32,994 nt of DNA from Alphaproteobacteria bacterium (GCA_947474005.1 CANJHI010000046.1:1-32994); one strand, 5' to 3'; shown: positions 16,257 to 24,379, counted from the stretch's first letter. Made by a program: numbers and translations. The notes: generated from the letters alone by a model not told the origin.

Positions 16257-17480
16257 TCAAGACCCGATCAGCTTCACTCCGGGGGCGGCGTACTTGGTGG
16301 GCCACACGACCTTCCATTCACCGCCCTGCACCTGCTTGATCAGCTGCTCGGCGTTGCCGTGGTTGTACGGGCCGTCGAAGCGCAGCGTGCCGTAGATGGT
16401 GTCGACCGTGTTCTTCTTCAGGAAGGCCGCGATCGCCTTGTCGTCGAGACTCTTGGCGCCGTTCACGCCGGCCTCGAGGATCTGCCATTCCGAGATCATG
16501 CCGGCCGCCTGCGCATCGATGATGGCGTACGGCAGGTTGGCCTTGGTCGCCCGCTCCTTATAGGCAGCGGCCATACGCGCCATGCCCGGCCGGCTCATGA
16601 ACGGCTCGGCGGGTTCCAGGAAGGTCGAGGACAGAACGTTCTTGCCGTCGGGTGACAAGGCCAGCGGACCAGGCGCCGGGTAGAGATGGAAGCTGTTCTT
16701 CGGCGTGTAGTCGAGCTTGCGCAGCGACTCCAGAACCTGGTTGCTCTCCAATCCGAGAGAGCCCACCCACAGGAAGTCGGCATTGGCCTCCTTCACGCGC
16801 GCGGCAATGGCGCCGAAGTCGCGGTTGCCCGATTCGTACTCAAGGTACAGCACGACCTTGACGCCGCGCTTCTCCGACTGCTCGCGCATGCCCTGCGCCA
16901 TGAACTGCGCCGACGGGAACTTGCTGGTCAGGATGACAATGGTCTTGGGCGGCGTCGGCAGGCTCGCCATCGCGTCCAGGATCACATTGGGATAGGTCTG
17001 ATCGGGGTTGGGTCCGAACGGCGTCGCCGGGAAGGCCATCTCGTAGGTCTGCAGCTTGGGAATGCCCATGCTGCTCTGGATGATGACTTTGCCGAAGCGC
17101 TGGGCGACGCCCATCGCCGCCAGGATCGGCGCGGTGGCGTAAGGTCCCTGGATCAGATCGACCTTGTCGACCGTGATCAGCTTCTCATAGAGGCTGCGCG
17201 CCACCTCCGGCTTGGATTGATCGTCGAGCAGCACATACTCGATCGGCCGCCCGAGGAAACCATTCCGGCTGTTGATTTCTTCGACCATGATCTCGGCGGC
17301 GATCTTGTGGATCACCGCGGTCTGGGCGAGGAAGCCCGTCAGCGACAACGTGCCGCCAATCCGGACCGGCGTGCCCGACGGTGCCGCGCGCAGAATCGCG
17401 GGCGCACCCAGTGCCGCGGTTGCTCCCACCATGCCCGCCAAGACGCGGCGACGGCGCCACGTGCCCATCCGATCGATCAT
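16257..17480 (-). CDS. livK: Periplasmic substrate-binding protein of the branched-chain/aromatic ABC importer
   Basis: A 407-residue binding protein of the Leu/Ile/Val (type I periplasmic) family, opening with PVRIGGTLSLTGFLAQTA, with IQGPYATAPILAAMGVAQ in the first lobe. The N-terminus has WRRRRVLAGMVGATAALGAPAI, a twin-arginine-like start and hydrophobic core with a likely cut near AILRAA, so export may be by Tat. A GGAGG site precedes the ATG at 17478-17480. It is the first gene of the eleven-gene operon and shares a 205-bp divergent control region with the alcohol dehydrogenase. Family members in such clusters often bind aromatic acids; the ligand is unknown. Confidence 0.9.
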   Translation of the reverse strand: MIDRMGTWRRRRVLAGMVGATAALGAPAILRAAPSGTPVRIGGTLSLTGFLAQTAVIHKIAAEIMVEEINSRNGFLGRPIEYVLLDDQSKPEVARSLYEKLITVDKVDLIQGPYATAPILAAMGVAQRFGKVIIQSSMGIPKLQTYEMAFPATPFGPNPDQTYPNVILDAMASLPTPPKTIVILTSKFPSAQFMAQGMREQSEKRGVKVVLYLEYESGNRDFGAIAARVKEANADFLWVGSLGLESNQVLESLRKLDYTPKNSFHLYPAPGPLALSPDGKNVLSSTFLEPAEPFMSRPGMARMAAAYKERATKANLPYAIIDAQAAGMISEWQILEAGVNGAKSLDDKAIAAFLKKNTVDTIYGTLRFDGPYNHGNAEQLIKQVQGGEWKVVWPTKYAAPGVKLIGS

Positions 17481-17685
17481 CGTTTCCTCCAGTCGGCGCG
17501 TTTCAGTCCGGTGCGCCGTTGGCCGGACTTTGGGTCAACCTCCGCGGCGTGTAAACGGATTTTCGAAACTTTTATAAATTTTCAACATTCAGTCGCAGCG
17601 CGATATCGGTTACCCCTCTGTAACAGTGGTACGGCGCGACGGTTTCGTCCTATGGTCCGGCGTCAAAGACACGGGAGTTCGCTCA
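17481..17685. promoter_or_regulatory. Divergent control region, catabolic operon / alcohol dehydrogenase
   Basis: This 205-bp stretch separates two divergent units. It holds an AT-rich island (about 17560-17590) containing the 8-bp palindrome TTTCGAAA and TATAAA, the best place for promoters. It also holds an inverted repeat GTTAC-N6-GTAAC at 17609-17624, about 60 nt before the dehydrogenase start, a possible operator. No clean -35/-10 pair could be assigned to either side. Confidence 0.4.
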
Positions 17686-18738
17686 ATGAAAAGCTACAAG
17701 GTCGTCGAGTTCGGCAAGCCGCTGGAGAAGGTCGAGGAGTCGAATCCGACCCCGCAGGGCACGGAAGTCCTGGTGCGCGTCACCGCCGCCGGCGTCTGCC
17801 ATAGCGACGTCCATCTGTGGGAAGGCTTCTTCGACATGGGCGGCGGCAACAAGGTTTCCACTCAGAAGACCATGAATCCGCCACGTACCATGGGCCATGA
17901 GATCGTGGGCGATGTGGTGGCCGTCGGCCCCGAGGCGAAAGGCGCCAAGGTCGGCGACAAGGCCGTCGTCTATCCCTGGATCGGCTGCGGCAAGTGCTGG
18001 TACTGCACCACCGGCATCGAACACCTCTGCCCGACGCCGCGCGCGCTTGGCGTCAACAATGACGGCGGCTACGCCGATCACGTGCTCGTGCCGCACGCAA
18101 AATATCTCTATCCCTACGGCAACCTCCCGGTGGAACTCGCCTGCCTCTATGCCTGTTCCGGCATCACCGCCTTCGGCGCGGTGAAGAAGGCGGTGGGCCA
18201 TGACGCCGGCAAGCCGATCCTGGTGATCGGCGCCGGCGGCGTCGGCCTGATGGGCGTACGATTCGCCAAATCGGTGCTGGGGCGCGAGCCGATCGTGGCC
18301 GACATCGATGAAAACAAGCGCAAGCTGGCGCTCGAGAACGGCGCGGTGGCCGCGTTCGACCCGCGCGACAAGGATGCCCGCAAGACCGTCCAGGAACTGA
18401 CAGGCGGCACCGGCGTAGGCGCCGCGATCGACTTCGTCGGCGCCGAGAGCACAGCGCAGTTCGGGCTGCGTGCGCTCGGCCGCGGCGGACGCTTGATCGT
18501 CGTCGGTCTCTTCGGTGGCAATTTCTCGATCCCGCTGCCGATGTTCGCCTTCACCGGTTGCCAGATCCTGGGCTCCGTCACCGGCAGCCCGGCCGAGATG
18601 AAGGAGATGATGGACCTCGTCACCTCCGGCAAGGTGACGCCCGTGCCCACCATCAAGCGCAAGCTCGACGAGGCCGATGCGACGCTCCAGGAACTGCGCA
18701 AGGGCCTGATCATGGGACGGGCTGTTCTGGTTCCGTGA
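17686..18738 (+). CDS. Zinc-dependent NAD(P) alcohol dehydrogenase (MDR family)
   Basis: A 350-residue medium-chain dehydrogenase oxidising an alcohol to an aldehyde or the reverse. Catalytic zinc ligands are Cys38 (GVCHSDVH), His71-Glu72 (GHE) and Cys157; the structural zinc site is Cys101/104/107/115 in CGKCWYCTTGIEHLC. The cofactor loop is GAGGVGLMG, followed by VADIDENKRK, whose acidic end favours NAD. The ATG at 17686-17688 follows a GGGAG site; an upstream in-frame codon at 17626 would run through the inverted repeat of the control region and was rejected. It is divergent from the catabolic operon, so it may share its regulation. Its TGA overlaps the next gene as GTGA. Confidence 0.9.
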   Translation: MKSYKVVEFGKPLEKVEESNPTPQGTEVLVRVTAAGVCHSDVHLWEGFFDMGGGNKVSTQKTMNPPRTMGHEIVGDVVAVGPEAKGAKVGDKAVVYPWIGCGKCWYCTTGIEHLCPTPRALGVNNDGGYADHVLVPHAKYLYPYGNLPVELACLYACSGITAFGAVKKAVGHDAGKPILVIGAGGVGLMGVRFAKSVLGREPIVADIDENKRKLALENGAVAAFDPRDKDARKTVQELTGGTGVGAAIDFVGAESTAQFGLRALGRGGRLIVVGLFGGNFSIPLPMFAFTGCQILGSVTGSPAEMKEMMDLVTSGKVTPVPTIKRKLDEADATLQELRKGLIMGRAVLVP

Positions 18739-19709
18739 GTCAGGCTGGACGCGCCCTCGCCTACGCCTTTGAATCCGGAACGCTCTCCAGCAAGCGGGCG
18801 TTCTTCCTGCGGGCCGAGGCTCTTCTCCTCAGAGATATCGATGCCGAACAATCGTTCCGGCCCGAGTATCTGCGCCTGAAGCAGACGAAATGGTCGATCA
18901 CGCCGCGCCTCGATGGCGGCCCCTACGAACTGGGCCTCGTGCTGCTGACCAAGCACAAGGAAGAGAACTTCGCCAACATCGCGCGCGGCTGGGCGTTGCT
19001 GGCGCCGGGTGGCCGGTTGGTTTCCGCCGGCGCCAACGACGATGGCGCGGCGAGCCTGGAGAAGCATGTCGCCAAGGCATTCGGCCTCGCCGACAAGATC
19101 TCCAAGTTCCATAGCCGCGTCTTCTGGTTCGACAAGGGCGAGCGCACGCCTCCCGATTACTGGCGTGGACTGGCGGGACTGCAGCCGGTGGGCGCCGGCC
19201 CCTGGCTCAGCCAGCCGGGCATCTTCAGCTGGGATCGCGTCGACGATGGCTCAGCGCTCCTCGCCAAACATCTGCCCGATGACATCGCCGGTGCAGTCGC
19301 CGATTTCGGCTGCGGCTGGGGCTATCTCTCGCGCCATCTCCTCGACCACTGCCCTGCTATCACGCGGCTGGACATGATCGATGCCGAGCATCGCGCGGTC
19401 GAAGCGGCGCGGGCCAACGTTGCCGATTCGCGGGCCGCAATTCATTGGCTGGACCTGATCGCCGAACCGGCGCCCACGACCTACGACGCCATCATCTGCA
19501 ATCCGCCCTTCCATGCCGGCCGCGCCGCCGAGCCGGCGCTGGGTCAGGCCTTCATCGAGGCTGCGGCACGGGCGCTCCGGCCCGGCGGACACTTCTATAT
19601 GGTGGCCAATCGCGGCCTGCCCTACGAGCCGCTGCTCAACACCCACTTCTCGTCGTTCGAGACGTTGGCCGACAACAACAAATTCCGGGTGTCACGCGCT
19701 ATCCGCTGA
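18735..19709 (+). CDS. rsmC: Class I SAM methyltransferase, RsmC/RsmD-like 16S rRNA guanine-N2 methyltransferase
   Basis: A 324-residue protein with a degenerate N-terminal methyltransferase-like domain (about 1-150) and a catalytic C-terminal domain. The latter has the SAM loop VADFGCGWGYLSRHL and the N-methyltransferase motif NPPFHAG, the layout of E. coli RsmC (G1207 of 16S rRNA). The GTG at 18735-18737 overlaps the alcohol dehydrogenase stop as GTGA; no ATG lies at a plausible place. Its end overlaps the convergent tlyA by 11 nt. RsmC versus RlmG-type specificity cannot be settled by eye. Confidence 0.82.
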   Translation: MSQAGRALAYAFESGTLSSKRAFFLRAEALLLRDIDAEQSFRPEYLRLKQTKWSITPRLDGGPYELGLVLLTKHKEENFANIARGWALLAPGGRLVSAGANDDGAASLEKHVAKAFGLADKISKFHSRVFWFDKGERTPPDYWRGLAGLQPVGAGPWLSQPGIFSWDRVDDGSALLAKHLPDDIAGAVADFGCGWGYLSRHLLDHCPAITRLDMIDAEHRAVEAARANVADSRAAIHWLDLIAEPAPTTYDAIICNPPFHAGRAAEPALGQAFIEAAARALRPGGHFYMVANRGLPYEPLLNTHFSSFETLADNNKFRVSRAIR

Positions 19710-20451
19710 AGAGACCCGCGATCAGGAATTCCTTGTTGCCTTCGGCGCCGGTGATCGGGCTTTCCGTCACGCCCAGGACACGCCAGCCCGATTGCTCGGC
19801 GAGCCACGTGGAGATGGTGGCGCAGACCTCTTCATGCAACGCCGGTTCGCGCACGATGCCGCCCTTGCCGACGCGTCCCTTGCCGACCTCGAACTGCGGC
19901 TTGATCAGCGCCGCGAGATGCGCCCCCGGTGCCGCGAGCGCCAACGCCGCCGGCAGCACAGTGCGCAGGCCGATGAACGAGGCGTCGCAGACAATCAGCG
20001 CCACCGGGTCGGGGATCTGCGCGCGCGTCACGTCGCGCATGTTGGTCTTCTCCATGGAAACGACGCGCGGATCGCTGCGCAGCTTCCAGGCGAGCTGATT
20101 GGTGCCGACATCGACGGCATAGACCTTGGCCACGCCGCGCTGCAGCAGGCAGTCGGTGAAGCCGCCGGTCGAGGCACCGACATCGAGCGCGATGCGGTCC
20201 ACGACCGGGAGGACGAAGTGATCCAGCGCCTTCGCGAGCTTCAATCCGCCGCGTGAGACGTAGGGATGCGGCTGGCCTCGGACTTCGAGTGCAGTATCGG
20301 CGCCGATGCCCTGCCCCGCCTTCTCCAGGCGGCGTTCGCCGGAAAAGACCAGCCCGGCCATGACGAGACGCTGGGCCGCGGCGCGCGTCTCCGCCAGCCC
20401 GCGCTCGACCAGCGCCACATCAAGCCGCGTCTTGCTCACCGCTTTCCCCAT
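19699..20451 (-). CDS. tlyA: TlyA family rRNA (cytidine-2'-O)-methyltransferase
   Basis: A 250-residue protein with an N-terminal S4 RNA-binding domain (SKTRLDVALVERGLAETRAAAQRLVMAGLVF) and an FtsJ/RrmJ-like methyltransferase domain. The latter has LDVGASTGGFTDCLLQRG for SAM binding, then the VSRGGLKLAKAL and LIKPQFEVGKG motifs. TlyA 2'-O-methylates ribosomal RNA. The ATG at 20449-20451 is preceded by AGGTG; a GTG nine bases further up has no ribosome site. It starts 17 nt from the divergent dehydrogenase gene. In many alphaproteobacteria tlyA directly follows dxs; here three genes lie between. Confidence 0.88.
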   Translation of the reverse strand: MGKAVSKTRLDVALVERGLAETRAAAQRLVMAGLVFSGERRLEKAGQGIGADTALEVRGQPHPYVSRGGLKLAKALDHFVLPVVDRIALDVGASTGGFTDCLLQRGVAKVYAVDVGTNQLAWKLRSDPRVVSMEKTNMRDVTRAQIPDPVALIVCDASFIGLRTVLPAALALAAPGAHLAALIKPQFEVGKGRVGKGGIVREPALHEEVCATISTWLAEQSGWRVLGVTESPITGAEGNKEFLIAGLFSG

Positions 20452-20468
20452 TCCCCGCACCTGCTAGC

Positions 20469-21221
20469 ATGACGGCCATGAGCATGAAACTTCTCGAGGG
20501 CGAACGCGCCCTGATCACCGGCTGCGCCGGCGGCATCGGCCGCGGCATCGCCAAGGCCCTGCTGGCCGAGGGCGCCACCGTCCTGGGCAGCGACATCACC
20601 GCCCCGCCGACCGAGGACGGCATCGATTTCCTGGCGGCCGACCTTTCCAGGCGCGACGGCTGGAGGGGCCTGCTCGACGGCGCCATCAAGAAGCTCGGCA
20701 CCATCTCGCTCTTCGTCCATGCCGCGAGCCCGCGCCGCCTCGAGGTCGACACGCCCTTGTCGGTGAGCGAGGAGACCTGGGACGCGATGACCGACATCAA
20801 CCTGCGCTCGGGCTTCTTCCTCGCCCGCGAGGTCGGCCGCCACATGCGCGACAACAAGATCAAGGGCCGCATCCTGCTGATCACGTCGCAGCATCGCGAC
20901 ACGACGCGCAACCTGCCGCACTACAGCGCCTCCAAGGCCGGCATGACCATGGTGATGAAGGAGTTGGCCCGCGTCCTGGCGCCCGACGGCATCCGGGTGA
21001 ACGCCATCGCCCCCGGCGCCATCCCGGGCGGTGGCTTCGTCGCCGACAATCTGGGCGCGCTGGTCGCCCAAATCCCCCTTGGCCGCGCGGGGACTCCGGA
21101 CGACATCGCCCAGGTCGCCGTCGCTATTCTGTCGGAAAGATTTGGCCGTTATATCGTGGGGACGACGGTAGAAGTTGATGGTGGAATAGGCCTTATAAGC
21201 TGGATTCCTGCCAAGGCTTGA
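20469..21221 (+). CDS. Short-chain dehydrogenase/reductase (SDR)
   Basis: A 250-residue classical SDR oxidoreductase. It has the cofactor motif TGCAGGIGRGIA, Asn111 in the DINLRSGFF helix, Ser140 (LLITSQH) and the YSASK catalytic pair (Tyr152, Lys156). The C-terminal GTTVEVDGGIG is typical of the FabG-like group. Three ATGs within 16 nt (20469, 20478, 20484) are possible starts and no clear ribosome site separates them; the first is given. It is divergent from tlyA with almost no gap, so promoters must reach into one of the coding regions. Substrate unknown. Confidence 0.85.
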   Translation: MTAMSMKLLEGERALITGCAGGIGRGIAKALLAEGATVLGSDITAPPTEDGIDFLAADLSRRDGWRGLLDGAIKKLGTISLFVHAASPRRLEVDTPLSVSEETWDAMTDINLRSGFFLAREVGRHMRDNKIKGRILLITSQHRDTTRNLPHYSASKAGMTMVMKELARVLAPDGIRVNAIAPGAIPGGGFVADNLGALVAQIPLGRAGTPDDIAQVAVAILSERFGRYIVGTTVEVDGGIGLISWIPAKA

Positions 21222-21274
21222 CCGGCCCGGCTGGAAGGGTTGAGTTACGCCCCGAATAGAGGAGGACATCTGCC

Positions 21275-21937
21275 ATGACGCTTCGCATCAATTCCACCGC
21301 GCCTGATTTCAAGGCCGAGACGACCCAGGGCCCGATCGAGTTCCACAAGTGGATCGGCGACGGCTGGGCGATCCTGTTCTCGCACCCGAAGGACTTCACG
21401 CCAGTCTGCACGACCGAGCTCGGCTACATGGCCGGCCTCAAGCCCGAGTTCGACAAGCGCAACACCAAGATCGTGGGCCTCAGCGTCGATCCCGTGGCCA
21501 ACCACTCCAAGTGGGCCAAGGACATCGAGGAGACCCAGGGACATGCCGTCACCTATCCTATGATCGGCGATCCCGAACTCAAGGTCGCCACCGCCTACGA
21601 CATGCTGCCCGAGGGCGCCGGCACGACCTCGGAAGGCCGCACGGCGGCGGACAACGCCACGGTCCGTTCGGTGTTCGTCATCGGCCCGGACAAGAAGATC
21701 AAGGCGATGCTCACCTACCCGATGAGCACCGGCCGCAACTTCGACGAGGTGCTGCGCATCCTCGAGAGCTGCCAGCTCACGGCCAAGCACCAGGTGGCGA
21801 CACCGGTGAACTGGAAGAACGGCGAGGACGTGATCATCGTCCCGGCCGTTTCGGACGAGGCCGCCAAGGCGAAGTATCCCAACGGCTGGAAGGCGCCGAA
21901 GCCCTACCTCCGCATCGTGCCGATGCCGAAGGGCTGA
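21275..21937 (+). CDS. 1-Cys peroxiredoxin (Prx6-type)
   Basis: A 220-residue thiol peroxidase that reduces H2O2 and alkyl hydroperoxides in the cytoplasm. The active site is PKDFTPVCTTE with peroxidatic Cys45 and Thr42. The long C-terminal domain (NWKNGEDVIIVPAVSDEAAKAKYPNGW) is typical of the Prx6/AhpC-TSA 1-Cys class. The only other Cys (in ESCQLTAKHQ) is not at a resolving position. A strong AGAGGAGG site precedes the ATG at 21275. A GC-rich palindromic repeat 24 nt after the stop may act as its terminator. Confidence 0.92.
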   Translation: MTLRINSTAPDFKAETTQGPIEFHKWIGDGWAILFSHPKDFTPVCTTELGYMAGLKPEFDKRNTKIVGLSVDPVANHSKWAKDIEETQGHAVTYPMIGDPELKVATAYDMLPEGAGTTSEGRTAADNATVRSVFVIGPDKKIKAMLTYPMSTGRNFDEVLRILESCQLTAKHQVATPVNWKNGEDVIIVPAVSDEAAKAKYPNGWKAPKPYLRIVPMPKG

Positions 21938-21960
21938 CAAAGAGCCGCCTAATTCTCCCT

Positions 21961-22026
21961 TCATGCTCCTCTCCCCCGCTTCGGCGCCTTCACAGGCGCC
22001 TGAGGGGAGAGGTTGGGTGAGGGGGC
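21961..22026 (+). repeat. Left palindromic REP-like repeat of the DUF559 cassette
   Basis: CCTCTCCCC (21968-21976) pairs with GGGGAGAGG (22004-22012). Within it GGCGCCT (21983-21989) pairs with AGGCGCC (21994-22000) around TCAC. The arm GGTTGGGTGAGGGGGC then ends exactly where the gene's GTG begins. The repeat is inverted relative to the copy at 22363-22407, but carries an extra inner hairpin of about 20 nt that the other copy lacks. Confidence 0.85.
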
Positions 22027-22389
22027 GTGACGAGACAGCGGATCACCAGAGCCCGTGAACTTCGGCACAACGTGAGCCGTGCTGAACGCGTCTGCTGGGA
22101 ACTCCTTCGCGACCGCCGACTGAGTGGCGTCAAATTTCGCCGCCAGCATCCAATCCGCCACTACTTTGCTGATTTCGCCTGCATATCGAGGAAGCTCGTC
22201 ATTGAGATCGATGGCGAGCATCACGCTGATCGAGTCGAGGCCGATGCACGTCGTACCGCACTGATGGAGCAGGACGGGTGGCGCGTCTTGCGCTTTTGGG
22301 CGAACGAAGTCGTTCAGAATCCAGAAGGAGTTTGGATGGCCGTTGAGCAAGCACTCAGCGAAGCCCCCTCACCCAACCTCTCCCCCTAG
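22027..22389 (+). CDS. DUF559 domain protein, Vsr/restriction-endonuclease-like fold
   Basis: A 120-residue DUF559 protein related to very-short-patch-repair endonucleases. The nuclease-like core shows as Arg/Gln-rich FRRQHPI, then YFADFAC (Asp49), LVIEIDGEHH (Glu60, Asp62) and the closing WRVLRFWANEVVQNPEGV, typical of the family. The GTG start at 22027 directly abuts the left repeat. The last eight residues APSPNLSP and the TAG stop are encoded by the right repeat, the stop falling in its hairpin loop. Base composition looks lower in GC than the neighbouring genes. Enzymatic activity has not been established for most DUF559 proteins; a role in moving the cassette is speculation. Confidence 0.85.
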   Translation: MTRQRITRARELRHNVSRAERVCWELLRDRRLSGVKFRRQHPIRHYFADFACISRKLVIEIDGEHHADRVEADARRTALMEQDGWRVLRFWANEVVQNPEGVWMAVEQALSEAPSPNLSP

Positions 22390-22407
22390 CGGGGGAGAGG
22401 AGCATGA
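22363..22407 (-). repeat. Right palindromic REP-like repeat of the DUF559 cassette
   Basis: CCTCTCCCCC (22377-22386) pairs perfectly with GGGGGAGAGG (22391-22400) around a TAGC loop. Upstream, GCCCCCTCACCCAA (22363-22376) mirrors the left copy. The stem can act as a terminator-like structure for either flanking gene; dxs ends 16 nt further on. Confidence 0.85.
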
Positions 22408-22423
22408 TCCTTGCTCCTGGTGC

Positions 22424-24340
22424 TTATCCCCGCGCGCGCTCGGTCTGCTGGCCGAGCGCGGCGACGACCGTAGCGACGATCGCCGGGGCGTTGAGGCCGG
22501 CCTGTTCGTATTGCTTGGCGGGCGCTGCGTGATCGATGAAGCGGTCGGGCAGGATCATCGGCCGCACCTTCAATCCATGATCGAGCAGACCGTTGCTCGC
22601 CAGGTACTGCAGCACCTGGCTGGCGAAGCCGCCGACCGATCCCTCCTCGATGGTGATCAGCACCTCGTGTTCGCGCGCCAGGCGCCGGATGAGGTCGGTG
22701 TCGAGCGGCTTGGCGAAGCGGGCGTCGGCAACCGTGGCGCTCAACCCCTTGGCCGCGAGATCCTCGGCCGCGACAAGGCATTCGCCGAGCCGGGTGCCGA
22801 AACTCAGGATCGCGATCTTCGTGCCCTCGCGCAGGATGCGGCCCTTGCCGATCTCGAGCGGCGTGCCGCGCACCGGCAGCTCGATGCCGACACCCTCGCC
22901 GCGCGGATAGCGGAAGGCCGAGGGGCGATCGTCGATCTGGGCGGCGGTCGCCACCATGTGCATCAGCTCGAGTTCGTCGGCCGCCGCCATGACGACGAAA
23001 TTCGGCAGGCAGCCGAGATAGGCGACATCGAACGAGCCGGCATGCGTCGCGCCATCGGCACCGACCAGGCCGGCGCGATCGATGGCGAAACGCACCGGCA
23101 GGTTCTGGATGGCGACGTCGTGCACGACCTGGTCGTAGCCGCGCTGCAGGAAGGTCGAATAGATCGCGGCGAACGGCTTGAAACCCTCGCAGGCGAGGCC
23201 CGCGGCGAAGGTGACGCCGTGCTGCTCGGCGATGCCGACATCGAAATGTCGCCTGGGGAAACGCTCGGCGAACTTGTCGAGGCCGGTGCCCGACGGCATC
23301 GCTGCGGTGATCGCCACGATCTTCTTGTCGGCTTCGGCCTCGGCGATCAGTGCCTTGGCAAAGACGGCGGTGTATTGCGGCGCATTGGTCGCCGGCTTGG
23401 ACTGCTTGCCGGTCACCACGTCGAACTTCACGACGCCGTGGTACTTGTCGTCGCTCGCCTCGGCCGGCGGATAGCCCTTGCCCTTCTTGGTGACGACATG
23501 GACCAGGATCGGCTTGTCGAGATCGCTGTCGCGGGCGTTCTTCAGGACGGGCAGCAGGTGTTCCAGATTGTGGCCGTCGACCGGGCCCACGTAATAGAAG
23601 CCCAGCTCATCGAACAAGGTACCGCCGGCCACGAAGCCGCGCGCGAACTCCTCGGCGCGCCGCGCCGCCATCTCGAGCGGCTTGGGCAGCGATTCGGCGA
23701 AGGTGCGGCCGAGATTGCGCAGGGTGACGTAAGGACGGCCCGAGAGCAGCCGCGACAGGTGTCCGGACAGGGCGCCGACCGGTGGCGCGATCGACATGTC
23801 GTTGTCGTTCAGCACCACGATCAGCCGGGAGCGCAGCGCGCCCGCATTGTTCATGGCCTCGTAGGCCATGCCGGCGCTCATCGCGCCGTCGCCAATCACG
23901 GCAATGACGTTGTTGTTGCCGCCCGCCAGGTCGCGCGCCACGGCCATGCCGAGGCCGGCCGAGATCGAGGTCGAGGAATGGGCGGCGCCAAACGGGTCGT
24001 ATTCGCTCTCGGCTCGGCGGGTGAAGCCCGAGAGGCCGCCCTCCTGACGCAGGGTGCGGATGCGGCTGCGGCGGCCGGTGACGATCTTGTGCGGATAGGC
24101 CTGGTGGCCGACGTCCCAGATCAGCCGATCCTTGGGCGTGTCGAAGACATAGTGCAGGGCCACCGTCAGCTCGACGACACCCAGACCCGCGCCGAGATGG
24201 CCGCCGGTGACCGAGACGGCCGAAATCGTCTCCTGGCGCAATTCATCCGCGAGCTGGCGCAACTGGTCTGCGCGCAGCCGACGGATGTCGGACGGAACGT
24301 CGACGGTATCGAGCAGCGGCGTCAGGCTTTGGCCGGTCAT
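22424..24340 (-). CDS. dxs: 1-deoxy-D-xylulose-5-phosphate synthase
   Basis: A 638-residue thiamine-diphosphate enzyme that joins pyruvate and glyceraldehyde-3-phosphate, the first step of the MEP isoprenoid pathway. Seen are [20 protein letters not shown], the [12 protein letters not shown] segment, the ThDP motif [19 protein letters not shown] with the following VLNDNDMSI, and a transketolase-type pyrimidine domain ([16 protein letters not shown]). The C-terminal domain ([15 protein letters not shown]) is complete. Length matches the family. It follows ispA and xseB on the same strand, the standard alphaproteobacterial isoprenoid operon. Confidence 0.95.
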   Translation of the reverse strand: MTGQSLTPLLDTVDVPSDIRRLRADQLRQLADELRQETISAVSVTGGHLGAGLGVVELTVALHYVFDTPKDRLIWDVGHQAYPHKIVTGRRSRIRTLRQEGGLSGFTRRAESEYDPFGAAHSSTSISAGLGMAVARDLAGGNNNVIAVIGDGAMSAGMAYEAMNNAGALRSRLIVVLNDNDMSIAPPVGALSGHLSRLLSGRPYVTLRNLGRTFAESLPKPLEMAARRAEEFARGFVAGGTLFDELGFYYVGPVDGHNLEHLLPVLKNARDSDLDKPILVHVVTKKGKGYPPAEASDDKYHGVVKFDVVTGKQSKPATNAPQYTAVFAKALIAEAEADKKIVAITAAMPSGTGLDKFAERFPRRHFDVGIAEQHGVTFAAGLACEGFKPFAAIYSTFLQRGYDQVVHDVAIQNLPVRFAIDRAGLVGADGATHAGSFDVAYLGCLPNFVVMAAADELELMHMVATAAQIDDRPSAFRYPRGEGVGIELPVRGTPLEIGKGRILREGTKIAILSFGTRLGECLVAAEDLAAKGLSATVADARFAKPLDTDLIRRLAREHEVLITIEEGSVGGFASQVLQYLASNGLLDHGLKVRPMILPDRFIDHAAPAKQYEQAGLNAPAIVATVVAALGQQTERARG

Positions 24341-24379
24341 GGCGACACTATACTCCTGCGCACCTGCCGGTGCGCCCCT

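Larger units (their letters stand above)
21961..22407. mobile_element. Putative non-autonomous or novel mobile cassette: DUF559 gene between inverted palindromic repeats
   Basis: A 447-bp unit with perfect 20-bp terminal inverted repeats (21961-21980 against 22388-22407) and a second, inner perfect 23-bp inverted repeat (22004-22026 against 22363-22385). The unique 336-bp core between the inner repeats is exactly the first 112 codons of the DUF559 gene. Both ends fold as hairpins. No obvious target-site duplication flanks it (TCCCT to the left, TCCTT to the right). It lies between a peroxiredoxin and dxs. Mobility is inferred from this architecture and is not shown. Confidence 0.6.

Noticed and set aside
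21956..22412. Target-site duplication around the DUF559 cassette
   Set aside because: Left flank TCCCT and right flank TCCTT agree only in part; that is not enough to call a duplication.
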